Shown here: positions 23,609 to 32,151 of the stretch, one piece after another
Numbering within the stretch: the stretch's first letter is position 1
Layout of the letters: each line of letters opens with the position of its first letter
Source of the DNA: Candidatus Cloacimonadota bacterium
GTDB taxonomy: Bacteria > Cloacimonadota > Cloacimonadia > Cloacimonadales > WRIO01
Direction of reading: 5' to 3'
DNA: 38,792 bases
Assembly (NCBI GenBank): GCA_029553545.1
Contig: JAKPKU010000194.1
Coordinates: 1 to 38,792, forward strand
The notes under the pieces: generated by a model
The model's database searches: none
Told to the model about the DNA's origin: nothing
The model's input: the letters and a program-made list of their open reading frames with translations, nothing else
Made by a program: the position numbers and the translations under genes

Positions 23609-26212
23609 ATGCTTTCTGGAAATGAAATTAGACAACAATTTATAGATTTCTTTAAAAATAAGGGACATAACTTTGTACCATCTTCATCGGTAGTACCAAC
23701 AGATGATCCAACTTTATTGTTTACCAATGCAGGTATGAATCAATTCAAGCTATACTTTTTAGGGCTACAAGATACACCTTATAAACGTGCTGTAAATAGT
23801 CAAAAATGCATTCGTGCAGGCGGAAAACATAATGATCTGGAAGAAGTTGGTAAAGACTCTTATCACCATACTTTTTTTGAAATGCTCGGCAATTGGTCAT
23901 TTGGTGATTATTACAAAGAAGATGCAATTAAATGGGCATGGGAACTACTAACAGAGGTATGGAAATTGCCAAAAGAGAAGCTTCATGCGACTGTTCATCA
24001 CACTGACCAAGAAGCTTATGAGCTTTGGAAAACAAAAACAGATATTAATCCTGACTTCATCACTTTTCATGGTGATAAAGATAACTTTTGGGAAATGGGA
24101 GATACAGGACCCTGCGGACCTTGCACAGAAATTCACTATGACACGGGTATTGAGTACTGTGATAAAGCAAATGATCCAAACCATAAATGTATTGTAAACG
24201 GTGACTGTCATCGCTATATCGAGCTCTGGAACCTCGTATTCATGCAGTTCGATAGACAAGCTGATAAATCACTTGTACCTTTAAAGCACAAGTTTGTTGA
24301 TACAGGCTCTGGTCTCGAAAGAGTGTGCCGCGTTATTCAAAACAAGACATCAAACTACGATACTGATTTGTTTTCACCCATTATTGATGAAATTTCCAAG
24401 ATAACAAAGCACCCTTATACAGATGGAGAAGCTGGTATTGCGCACCGTGTCATCGCCGACCATGCACGATGCCTATGTTTTGCTATAGCAGATGGTGGAA
24501 TGCCTTCAAATGAAGGTAGAGGCTATGTTTTAAGGCGCATTTTAAGACGTGCAGCAAGGTATGGCAGATTATTAAACCAAAACCATCCTTTCCTTTATCA
24601 ATTAGCTGATACCATCGCAAAGAATTTTGGAGATCACTTTAGAGAGTTAAAAGATCGCCTTTCCTATATAAAAATGGTTATAAAAGCCGAAGAAGAAAGA
24701 TTTAACCTTACTTTAGATAATGGTCTTCATAGATTTGAAGAGATAACCAGCAAGCTTCATAATGATACAATTAGCGGATCAGACGTGTTTACTCTTTATG
24801 ACACATACGGATTTCCACCTGATTTAACTCAAATACTTGCAGAAGAAAAACAATTAAAAATCGATATGGACGGCTTTGCAATAGAAATGGAAAAGCAAAA
24901 AGAAAGAGCACGTTCATCTTCAAACTTTAAACTTGCTCTTGAAGATATATCTTGGATAACCCTTAAAGACAATACAGAAACTGAGTTTGTTGGCTACAAT
25001 ACAAATCAGACAGATTGCTTTATAACAAAATACTCTATCGATGATGAAGGAAAGATTAGTCTTTTATTAGACAAGACTCCTTTTTATGCTGAATCTGGTG
25101 GGCAAGTTGCTGATAAAGGACGTTTATTTAACGAAACTACAGAGATAATAATTACCAATGTACAAAAGTATAATGACAACTATCTCCACACAGGTGAGCT
25201 TGTAAAAGGAGAAATAAACTCTTTAAAATACACAGCTATGATAGAAGATCAATACCGTCTTAGTATTGCACGAAATCACACTGCTACTCACTTATTGCAT
25301 GCAGCTTTAAGACAAGTTTTAGGAGAACATGTGCAGCAAAAAGGATCTTTAGTTGCAGCAACCTACTTACGCTTTGACTTTACTCATATACAAGCTATGA
25401 GCGCTGAAGAGATTGAAGTTGTGGAAGATATAGTCAATAATGAAGTTAGAAATGCAACAAACCTAACTGTTGAGCATATGCATATTGACCAAGCCAAAGA
25501 ATCTGGAGCAATGGCATTATTCGGAGAGAAGTATGCAGATGACGTAAGGGTCGTTAGCGTTCCTGGCTTTTCTAAAGAGCTCTGCGGTGGTACACACTTG
25601 AATAATACAGGACAAATCGGTTATTTCAAAATCATATCAGAATCATCATCAGCCTCGGGAATCAGACGTATTGAAGCTGTCACAGGCACAAATGCTGAGC
25701 TATATGTTAAACAATTAAAAAAAGAGCTCTCCAGCATTGCTCACTTAATAAACTCTCCAGAAAAGAAAATCTATGAAAAAATAGAAAAAATGATGGCTGA
25801 ACTAAAAGAACTGCAAAGTGAAATAGAATCCTTCAAGCAAAAGTCTGCAGGAGATACAATTACAAATTTACTAAATAATGCAATTAGCTTCAATAATATA
25901 AAACTAATCGTGGCAAAAGTTAATGTACAAAACCAAGACGATTTAAAGACCCTGGGTGATAAGGTAAAAGATAAAATCGGCTCTGGTATTAGCGTATTAG
26001 CATGTATTATTGACGATAAAGTGTCGATTATTGTTAATGTCAGCAAAGATCTTATAAAGCAATATCAGGCTGGCAAAATTGTATCAAAACTATCAGCTAT
26101 TGTTGGTGGTAAGGGTGGAGGCAGACCTGACATGGCAATGGCTGGAGGTAAGCTCATAGACAAGCTTGACGAGCTTTTAGTATCTGCACCAAAGGTGATA
26201 GAGAATATGTAA
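23609..26212 (+). CDS. alaS: Alanine--tRNA ligase
   Basis: An 867-residue full-length enzyme that charges tRNA-Ala and edits mischarged Ser/Gly. The class II core begins LSGNEIRQQFIDFFKNKGH, with SSSVVPTDDPTLLFTNAGMNQFK as motif 1/2 region. The editing domain has HTATHLLHAALR and CGGTHLNNTGQIG, whose His and Cys bind zinc. The C-Ala domain ends GGKGGGRPDMAMAGG. The ATG at 23609 is preceded by GGAGG (23599-23603); an in-frame GTG at 23597 overlaps this site and is rejected. The tRNA-Thr gene begins 8 nt after the stop and is probably cut from the same transcript. Confidence 0.97.
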   Translation: MLSGNEIRQQFIDFFKNKGHNFVPSSSVVPTDDPTLLFTNAGMNQFKLYFLGLQDTPYKRAVNSQKCIRAGGKHNDLEEVGKDSYHHTFFEMLGNWSFGDYYKEDAIKWAWELLTEVWKLPKEKLHATVHHTDQEAYELWKTKTDINPDFITFHGDKDNFWEMGDTGPCGPCTEIHYDTGIEYCDKANDPNHKCIVNGDCHRYIELWNLVFMQFDRQADKSLVPLKHKFVDTGSGLERVCRVIQNKTSNYDTDLFSPIIDEISKITKHPYTDGEAGIAHRVIADHARCLCFAIADGGMPSNEGRGYVLRRILRRAARYGRLLNQNHPFLYQLADTIAKNFGDHFRELKDRLSYIKMVIKAEEERFNLTLDNGLHRFEEITSKLHNDTISGSDVFTLYDTYGFPPDLTQILAEEKQLKIDMDGFAIEMEKQKERARSSSNFKLALEDISWITLKDNTETEFVGYNTNQTDCFITKYSIDDEGKISLLLDKTPFYAESGGQVADKGRLFNETTEIIITNVQKYNDNYLHTGELVKGEINSLKYTAMIEDQYRLSIARNHTATHLLHAALRQVLGEHVQQKGSLVAATYLRFDFTHIQAMSAEEIEVVEDIVNNEVRNATNLTVEHMHIDQAKESGAMALFGEKYADDVRVVSVPGFSKELCGGTHLNNTGQIGYFKIISESSSASGIRRIEAVTGTNAELYVKQLKKELSSIAHLINSPEKKIYEKIEKMMAELKELQSEIESFKQKSAGDTITNLLNNAISFNNIKLIVAKVNVQNQDDLKTLGDKVKDKIGSGISVLACIIDDKVSIIVNVSKDLIKQYQAGKIVSKLSAIVGGKGGGRPDMAMAGGKLIDKLDELLVSAPKVIENM

Positions 26213-26220
26213 TTTGGTAA

Positions 26221-26295
<75 letters not shown>

Positions 26296-26591
26296 TTTAA
26301 TCATAGAAATTTTTGCATACTAACCAAAATACCTTATAAAGAAAATAAAAAATCATAAATAAAAAAAACACTCCCTCTATATATAGGGCTTATAAAATGG
26401 TGTTTTTTGAAAACTATTTTTACCTAAATCAGCAGATGACTACTACGAGCGTGTTTAGAGATGATTTTTTTTCGTACCAACAACTTTCCTTAGTTGGCTC
26501 AGATCAATTACATTTCATCTCTCTGTTCTAAGCTTTCAGTATTCTTCAAATCTGAATACCAGAATTACGCTTTAATCAGCACCCTCTCGTA
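26296..26591. other. Intergenic stretch with terminator and clustered inverted repeats
   Basis: About 296 bases between tRNA-Thr and the NTF2-like gene. After the hairpin at 26363-26408, four further pairings occur in order: CTAAA (26424-26428)/TTTAG (26454-26458), AGAGATGA (26457-26464)/TCATCTCT (26515-26522), CAACT (26481-26485)/AGTTG (26492-26496), and GTATTC (26539-26544)/GAATAC (26554-26559). This is denser than expected for a spacer. It could be a structured 3' UTR of the minus-strand operon or a small RNA on either strand. I do not recognise a known RNA family. Confidence 0.4.
26363..26408. terminator. Bidirectional terminator between tRNA-Thr and the minus-strand secretory operon
   Basis: AAAAAACAC (26363-26371) pairs perfectly with GTGTTTTTT (26400-26408), enclosing a smaller CCCT...AGGG stem. 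T-rich tracts flank it on both strands, so it can end the alaS-tRNA transcript and the opposing operon. Confidence 0.6.
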
Positions 26592-27560
26592 TTAACCTTC
26601 TACCATGAAATCGCCGAGATCAAAAATCGAATCCAATGGTGTTTCTTTTTCTGGTTGCCATGACCTAACGTATATTTTAGGTTGTTCTTCATTTGTAAAA
26701 TCGATTATTAAAAACAAATACCCTTTATCTGCATAATTGTCAGCACGCCAGGTTTGAATCATTCTTACCCCATAAATATTGTTATTATTGGGAGAAATCG
26801 AAATATCAATATCATCAAAATTTACTCGTATTTGCTTATTAACGCTAAAGATCTGGCTAATACTTTTCATATATTCGTTTTTATTCATCTTCAAGTAAGT
26901 AACTTTTGTAGGGTCGCTCAATTTAACCTCTTTCTGGTTTTTATCTTCTTGTAGCACCCTACCCACGATTATTAGGGCATGTTCGCTAAACACTTCATTG
27001 AGGAAGGTTAAGTCTTTACGATTATACGCTGTACGATAATTTTCAACAAAGCTCAAAATCATTTGTCTACGCCTTGTTTCTTTTGCAGGTAACTTATTAT
27101 CCATTATTTTCAGATAATTATGATATTCTAAAGCAAAGCTTACATCATCAATTCTACCGCCATGATTTATGATAATCACAAGTTCTGCGCTCTCTGTTTT
27201 ATCTGTATGACGTACAGACACGGGTATTCCACGTAATTCAAAGCCTGCATGCTCTCTATTTAAAAGACTCAGTCGCAAATCACTTTCTGTACATGTAAGA
27301 GGTGTACTTTCCCAAATGCTTTCAATGCGGTTCTTAGCTTGAGCAGTAAGATTGATATTATTTAAGTCTAATGATGATTTATTATAAAAGCTTTCATTAA
27401 ACTGATTAATCAGCATTTCAACACTTGATTGAATACTTTTACTAAAATCTTGATTTGCTCTATAAAAGACGTTCACATGTGTCTGCATTTGTGCATAGGC
27501 AAGCGATGTTGTAAACAACAGCATTAACAAAACAAGTTTTAATCTAAAAACTGTATCCAT
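26592..27560 (-). CDS. Secreted protein with C-terminal NTF2-like domain, unknown function
   Basis: A 322-residue protein with a signal peptide (MDTVFRLKLVLLMLLFTTSLAYA, cut probably before QMQT). Residues about 25-155 are unassigned; about 160-300 look like an NTF2/SnoaL-type domain: ILSFVENYRTAYNRKDLTFLNEVFSEHALIIVG, and GVRMIQTWRADNYADKGYLFLIIDF near the end. It is the last gene of a three-gene minus-strand operon; its ATG lies inside the end of the PKD gene (22-nt overlap) with GGGAG upstream. NTF2-like folds bind small ligands or serve as scaffolds; no catalytic residues stand out. It probably acts in the periplasm or at the cell surface with its two neighbours. Confidence 0.75.
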   Translation of the reverse strand: MDTVFRLKLVLLMLLFTTSLAYAQMQTHVNVFYRANQDFSKSIQSSVEMLINQFNESFYNKSSLDLNNINLTAQAKNRIESIWESTPLTCTESDLRLSLLNREHAGFELRGIPVSVRHTDKTESAELVIIINHGGRIDDVSFALEYHNYLKIMDNKLPAKETRRRQMILSFVENYRTAYNRKDLTFLNEVFSEHALIIVGRVLQEDKNQKEVKLSDPTKVTYLKMNKNEYMKSISQIFSVNKQIRVNFDDIDISISPNNNNIYGVRMIQTWRADNYADKGYLFLIIDFTNEEQPKIYVRSWQPEKETPLDSIFDLGDFMVEG

Positions 27561-29032
27561 ATAACTCCCTTTCCTTTTATTTCATTTTCAAAATCATCAA
27601 TTTTAACTTTTTTTAACAAATCCATGCGACAATCATCTTGTCCTGGACCAATAATATTTAATACTTCTTTACTGACAGGGCTAAAGATTAAAACATAGCA
27701 TTGATCTGTCTTCTGGAAATTACTTCTTTTACCATAGATAATTCGACCATCTTTTTTCATATTGACAAGCCACTGAATTGCGTTATCAACTTCAGTAAAT
27801 TCAAGCAAGTCTGACAAGCCATCGACTAAGTTTAAAACTATTTCTTTTTCTTTTTCTACTATAGGCTGTTTTTCTTGAGCAATAATTTCTTGTTTTTCTA
27901 TTAATGCATTATCATTTACAACTATCACTTTACTTACACTAACGGCTCTGTTTATGGTTAGAGTCACAGTATATTTCCCATTTTTATTATACTTATACTT
28001 TGGTTTTGTCTCGGTTATGGGATAGCTATCATCACCAAATTGCCATTGTATTTCATTAACGCTAATATTACTTGCAATTGGGGTTAAGCACACCTCTGCC
28101 CCATCTTGTATTATTTCAAAATCTACCTTCACAAGCTTGCTAAAGTCAAGATCTTCATTAAAGGTATAAATAATCGGGTGTTCATCCAATATGCCCTTTA
28201 TATTGTCTGCCAGCTCTGCAAGCTGAGTATCGTAAGTCATAACGACTTTTTCAGTTTTTTTCTGTACAGAACTATGTCCATCGATATATAGCTCAGCATT
28301 TCCACCTACTACTACTTTATATATTTTATCGCTATCAAATGCAAGTTTTACATTATTCACTGGCATTTGCATATATCTCACGTCAAAAGATACTGGGTAT
28401 ATATCTGGTGTTTGTGGGTTTGGTTTTTGTACATTTGATCTTTTTCTGGATTCTTTTAAATATTCGTACAATATATCATACAAATACAAGTTTAAATCTG
28501 CTTTATTTTCATACATTATAGCTTGTGGAATGAGCAATGTTTGTGCATAAAGGTTCAAATAAATGGGTATTATATCTCCTAATCCCAAAATGTCTTCTTT
28601 TTCAATAGCCTCTTGCATACGACTTTTGATGCGCTCACTCTCTGCATCAAGCCATGTTTTATAAGCAGTTTTATTCATATAGGCTAACATATATTTATTG
28701 TTTTTATCTGAATATGAGATATATTTAAAGTTGGTTAGTTTTATTTGACTAGACATAGCGATAGTTTGCCTCAATTCACCCTGAATTTTGCCGTCTCGCT
28801 CGGTTTGATCGTCAGAGATATCCACCTTAACTGTTGATTGCATTTGCAATATCATTTTTGATAAAGCTGTTTTTTGCATTTGTTCATCATTTACACACTC
28901 TTTAATACTTGAAACACATTCTCCGATATAATAATCGCTTGAGTTCTTTATTTTTAAATAATCTTCTGAGCTGGCATTTAGTAAACACACTGAGAAAATT
29001 ATTATAAAAATGATGAGAAAATGAACTTTCAT
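27539..29032 (-). CDS. Secreted protein with LPP20/FlgT-like N-terminus and PKD-like domain, unknown function
   Basis: A 497-residue protein with a signal peptide (MKVHFLIIFIIIFSVCLLNA). Residues about 25-150 (alternating AESERIKSRMQEAIEKED and QTERDGKIQGELRQT segments, with YMLAYMNKTAYKTW) resemble LPP20/FlgT-like envelope domains; this likeness is tentative. A PKD-like Ig fold lies at about 305-380 with QWQFGDDSYPITETKPKYKY and GKYTVTLTIN. The C-terminal 100 residues are unassigned. I chose the ATG at 29032, which has GGAGAGG upstream, over an upstream in-frame start at 29053. It overlaps the NTF2-like gene by 22 nt and follows the 29067-30182 gene by 34 nt. Confidence 0.7.
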   Translation of the reverse strand: MKVHFLIIFIIIFSVCLLNASSEDYLKIKNSSDYYIGECVSSIKECVNDEQMQKTALSKMILQMQSTVKVDISDDQTERDGKIQGELRQTIAMSSQIKLTNFKYISYSDKNNKYMLAYMNKTAYKTWLDAESERIKSRMQEAIEKEDILGLGDIIPIYLNLYAQTLLIPQAIMYENKADLNLYLYDILYEYLKESRKRSNVQKPNPQTPDIYPVSFDVRYMQMPVNNVKLAFDSDKIYKVVVGGNAELYIDGHSSVQKKTEKVVMTYDTQLAELADNIKGILDEHPIIYTFNEDLDFSKLVKVDFEIIQDGAEVCLTPIASNISVNEIQWQFGDDSYPITETKPKYKYNKNGKYTVTLTINRAVSVSKVIVVNDNALIEKQEIIAQEKQPIVEKEKEIVLNLVDGLSDLLEFTEVDNAIQWLVNMKKDGRIIYGKRSNFQKTDQCYVLIFSPVSKEVLNIIGPGQDDCRMDLLKKVKIDDFENEIKGKGVIWIQFLD

Positions 29033-29066
29033 AACCTCTCCTTTAAAAAACAATTATCCAAAATAT

Positions 29067-30182
29067 TTACCTCAACAAAAACCGACCACGATAATCACCA
29101 TCAAACTTCTTTATCTTTATACTTTCATCACGTGGTATTGAAAGGATCATTTTTGCATCCCAAATCCCACTCTGTGAAATCAATTCATTTACAGATATTG
29201 TTGTATACAAAAGGTGAACTTGATCATATATAGCTTCTTCAAACAATAAAGAAAAACTGATTCTGTCATCTTTTACTTCTTCTACCAATAAGCTGAGCTG
29301 GCAATCATTACTCATCTTTGCAAGGAATTCATGCAAAGTCATTTCTCTTGTCCTGCTATTGTCACCATATAGTAAGAATTTAATATTGAGGTTTATCTGA
29401 TCTTCATTTTTGTATGAAAAGAAAAGGTTGTACAGTGATTCAGCGGGGTATTTGCTATCCCATACCAGTTTTGTACTATCGCCTTCAATAAAGTAGTACA
29501 CTTTTCGACTAAAACCATCTGTGTTTGATTTCTCTTCGTAAATAGTCATTGCTGGATCTTGAATAGCATAAGTGTGCCATTGCTCAATATTAAAATTCTG
29601 TAGCTTATTTGGTATGATTCTATCAAGCCTTTCAAGCCAGTAATCTCCTAATTCTTTTTTATCCATTCCAGAGAGATACTGTCGCTCTTTGGGCATTGTT
29701 ATTTGCATTATATTACCTTGATTTATAATCTTCATTTGTAGCCATTTACTATCTGATGTATAATACTCATAATTGCTATTCTCATCTAATGTACTAAAGA
29801 AGGATAATATCTCATTTTTCTTCAGTTTACCTTTATTATTTATTTGTAAATCTATATTTGCATCATTCCAATACTCTTTCTTTTCTTTTGAGAAAACAAT
29901 AAGAGTTTGCATCAGTTTTTGGTTAAATAAAAGCAAATAAGGTTGTTGATAAATCTCGTTTAATTCATATCCCTGCGCAATAAATACGCTATCAGCAGGG
30001 CAATAAGGCAAACGTAAACCTTTCAAACTCTCTTCTCCGTTTAAGTTTTGTATAACCAATGGTAAATCATATTTATCGATTCTAATGCTATCGAATGTAA
30101 TTTCATTTGCATAAAGAACAATGCAAAAAACAAAAACGAACTGCATAACCACGATTATTAAAAAGCGTAACCAATGCTTCAT
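29067..30182 (-). CDS. Secreted protein of unknown function, first gene of a three-gene envelope operon
   Basis: A 371-residue protein that I do not recognise. It has a signal peptide or anchor (MKHWLRFLIIVVMQFVFVFCIVLYA). The mature part has no cysteine-rich or obvious catalytic motif and appears beta-rich, ending FDGDYRGRFLLR. The ATG at 30182 has GGAGG 5 nt upstream and is preferred over the upstream in-frame start at 30200. A promoter with a perfect TTGACA lies just upstream. Co-transcription with the PKD and NTF2-like genes suggests a shared envelope function. Confidence 0.7.
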   Translation of the reverse strand: MKHWLRFLIIVVMQFVFVFCIVLYANEITFDSIRIDKYDLPLVIQNLNGEESLKGLRLPYCPADSVFIAQGYELNEIYQQPYLLLFNQKLMQTLIVFSKEKKEYWNDANIDLQINNKGKLKKNEILSFFSTLDENSNYEYYTSDSKWLQMKIINQGNIMQITMPKERQYLSGMDKKELGDYWLERLDRIIPNKLQNFNIEQWHTYAIQDPAMTIYEEKSNTDGFSRKVYYFIEGDSTKLVWDSKYPAESLYNLFFSYKNEDQINLNIKFLLYGDNSRTREMTLHEFLAKMSNDCQLSLLVEEVKDDRISFSLLFEEAIYDQVHLLYTTISVNELISQSGIWDAKMILSIPRDESIKIKKFDGDYRGRFLLR

Positions 30183-30209
30183 TCTTACCTCCATAACCAT
30201 CAGAATAAC

Positions 30210-30238
30210 AATTTATATTTATTAATTGTATCTGTCAA
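30210..30238 (-). promoter_or_regulatory. Sigma70-type promoter of the secretory operon
   Basis: On the minus strand, TTGACA (30238-30233), a 17-bp spacer and TAAATT (30215-30210). The -35 is perfect and the -10 matches 4/6. The start codon lies 28 nt further on, giving a short leader. An overlapping TATAAA at 15-bp spacing is an alternative -10. Confidence 0.5.
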
Positions 30239-30264
30239 GATAAATTACTACATTCTTATTAATT

Positions 30265-30282
30265 TTTTAAAGACCTTTAAAA
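30265..30282. promoter_or_regulatory. 18-bp palindrome between divergent operons, possible operator
   Basis: TTTTAAAG-AC-CTTTAAAA is a perfect 8-2-8 inverted repeat located upstream of the secretory-operon promoter and about 80 bp before yjbQ. It could bind a dimeric regulator of one or both operons. High AT content makes chance possible. A second small repeat, GACTG-AAAT-CAGTC, is at 30315-30328. Confidence 0.35.
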
Positions 30283-30359
30283 TAATGATTTAAAAATAAA
30301 CAAAGATAATGATTGACTGAAATCAGTCTTTTAAGAAATGTAGCAATGAAAGGCAAATA

Positions 30360-30755
30360 ATGATCAAAAAACAAGTAACTATAAAAACAAATTGCAAAAT
30401 AGAAATGACTGACATAACCGCTTCTATAAACGATTTTGTAAAAGAAAACAATATAATTTCTGGACATATCACTGTATTTGTCCCACACACTACTGCTGGC
30501 ATAACAATAAACGAAAACTGTGACCCTGATGTTCAATATGACTTAAACGCAGCTATACAAACCATTTTCACAAACATAAACATAAAGCATTTTGAAGGTA
30601 ACTCGCAGGCGCATCTACTCTCTTCTTTGATTGGAGTGTCGCAAGATATTTTTATCGATGACAATAAACTTTTATTAGGTAGGTGGCAAGGCGTTTACTT
30701 TTGGGAGTTTGATGGACCAAGAACCCGTCAATTTAATATATTTTATGAGGGATAA
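30360..30755 (+). CDS. yjbQ: YjbQ family protein (UPF0047, secondary thiamine-phosphate synthase)
   Basis: A 131-residue protein matching the YjbQ family over its whole length: GHITVFVPHTTAGITINEN, then HFEGNSQAHLLSSLIG and LGRWQGVYFWEFDGPRTR. The conserved His and Glu form a metal or ligand site. Family members show weak thiamine-phosphate synthase activity, but the physiological role is unclear. It starts the plus-strand group yjbQ-MATE-arcC; AAAGG precedes the ATG. Confidence 0.92.
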   Translation: MIKKQVTIKTNCKIEMTDITASINDFVKENNIISGHITVFVPHTTAGITINENCDPDVQYDLNAAIQTIFTNINIKHFEGNSQAHLLSSLIGVSQDIFIDDNKLLLGRWQGVYFWEFDGPRTRQFNIFYEG

Positions 30756-30764
30756 CCAAGCATA

Positions 30765-32138
30765 GTGAAGCAAAGAATAGACCTTACTAAAGGCAATATT
30801 GCCATTCAATTAACCAAGGTTTCAATACCAATAATGATGACTATGTTTATCCAAATGGCATACAATCTCACAGACATGATTTGGATAGGTAGTATTGGTA
30901 GCGGCGCTGTCGCTGCAATCGGTACTGCAGGGTTTTTTACCTGGATAAGCAATGCAATGACCTTTATGCCCAAAGTTGGGTTAGAAGTCACTGTTGCACA
31001 ATCAACTGGTAAAAAGGACTTTAACGAATTAAAAACTTATATGGGTAATGGACTATTAATTGCCATCCTTATTTCTATCATCTATAGCATAGTCATATTT
31101 GTTTTGGCAAATCCATTAATCAATTTCTTCAAGCTTGGTACTGATGTCAACAACTACAACCCTACTGCTGCTGCTATATCTTACTTAAGAATTATCTGTA
31201 CAGGTATGTTCTTTACATTTTTAAACCCTTGCTTTTCTGCTATCTATAATGGCATGGGTAACAGTAAATTACCGTTTTATTATAATTCTGTTGGTTTAGT
31301 AATTAATGCAATACTCGACCCATTGCTCATCTTTGGTATTGCTGGGTTCCCAAAAATGGGGGTTAACGGTGCTGCTATAGCAACTGTGTTTGCCCAGTTA
31401 GTAGTTACAGTATTATTTATTATTAGAATGAGAGAAGATTTTGACTATGTTAAAAAGCTAAAAGACTTTTTACAATTCAACAAACACCATTTATTACGCA
31501 TACTCAAAATAGGTGTACCTCCTGCAGCACAAAGTGTTTTCTTTGCTTCAATTGCAATTGTAATTGCTCGAATAGTTGTACGTTGGGGACCCATTCCCAT
31601 TGCTGCTCAAAAAGTAGGCACACAAATTGAATCTCTTTCATGGATGACAGCAGGCGGTTTTTCCACTGCCCTGAGTGCCTTTGTAGGACAAAACTATGGT
31701 GCAGGAGAAATAAAAAGAATATGGAAGGGCTTTGTCACAGCGATGTATATCATGGGCGGCATGGGCTTAATTGTGAGCTTAATTCTTATACTCTTCCCTG
31801 GACCCCTATTCAAAATATTTATCAGAGAACCAGAAGCTGTTAAAATTGGCACCACATATCTAATCATTCTTGGCTATTCACAAATGCTAATGTGTCTGGA
31901 AATCGCTACTGGAGGCGCATTTAACGGACTTGGCAAGTCATTGACTCCTTCGATTATCGGAGTCAGCCTTAATTTATTACGTATCCCTCTTGCTCTTTTC
32001 TTGTCAACCTTCATGGGCTTAAATGGAGTCTGGTGGTCTATCAGTGGCACCAGTATGCTCAAAGGCGTTGCCCTTGTAGCTTGGTTCACATATTATTATA
32101 AAAAAAGATATTGTCCAAAACAAATATTATCACAATAA
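30765..32138 (+). CDS. MATE family efflux transporter
   Basis: A 457-residue membrane protein with about 12 hydrophobic segments in two related halves. The N-terminal RIDLTKGNIAIQLTKVSIPI, then MFIQMAYNLTDMIWIGSIG, and the second-half GVPPAAQSVFF with QKVGTQIESLSW are typical of NorM/DinF-type MATE exporters driven by Na+ or H+. The start is GTG at 30765, needed for the normal family N-terminus although the ribosome site (GAGGG) is rather far upstream. It lies 9 nt after yjbQ and 13 nt before arcC. Substrate unknown. Confidence 0.92.
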   Translation: MKQRIDLTKGNIAIQLTKVSIPIMMTMFIQMAYNLTDMIWIGSIGSGAVAAIGTAGFFTWISNAMTFMPKVGLEVTVAQSTGKKDFNELKTYMGNGLLIAILISIIYSIVIFVLANPLINFFKLGTDVNNYNPTAAAISYLRIICTGMFFTFLNPCFSAIYNGMGNSKLPFYYNSVGLVINAILDPLLIFGIAGFPKMGVNGAAIATVFAQLVVTVLFIIRMREDFDYVKKLKDFLQFNKHHLLRILKIGVPPAAQSVFFASIAIVIARIVVRWGPIPIAAQKVGTQIESLSWMTAGGFSTALSAFVGQNYGAGEIKRIWKGFVTAMYIMGGMGLIVSLILILFPGPLFKIFIREPEAVKIGTTYLIILGYSQMLMCLEIATGGAFNGLGKSLTPSIIGVSLNLLRIPLALFLSTFMGLNGVWWSISGTSMLKGVALVAWFTYYYKKRYCPKQILSQ

Positions 32139-32151
32139 ATTGGAGGTATAA

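Noticed and set aside
26436-26531. Small plus-strand ORF of 31 codons starting ATGACTACTACG
   Set aside because: No ribosome-binding site, no recognisable protein family, and it overlaps the inverted repeats; the pairing pattern explains the stretch better.
26540-26600. tmRNA-like tag sequence (codons reading ENYAL-like residues: EYQNYALI)
   Set aside because: No tRNA-like acceptor domain, T arm or CCA is present downstream, where a coding gene begins; the resemblance is by chance.
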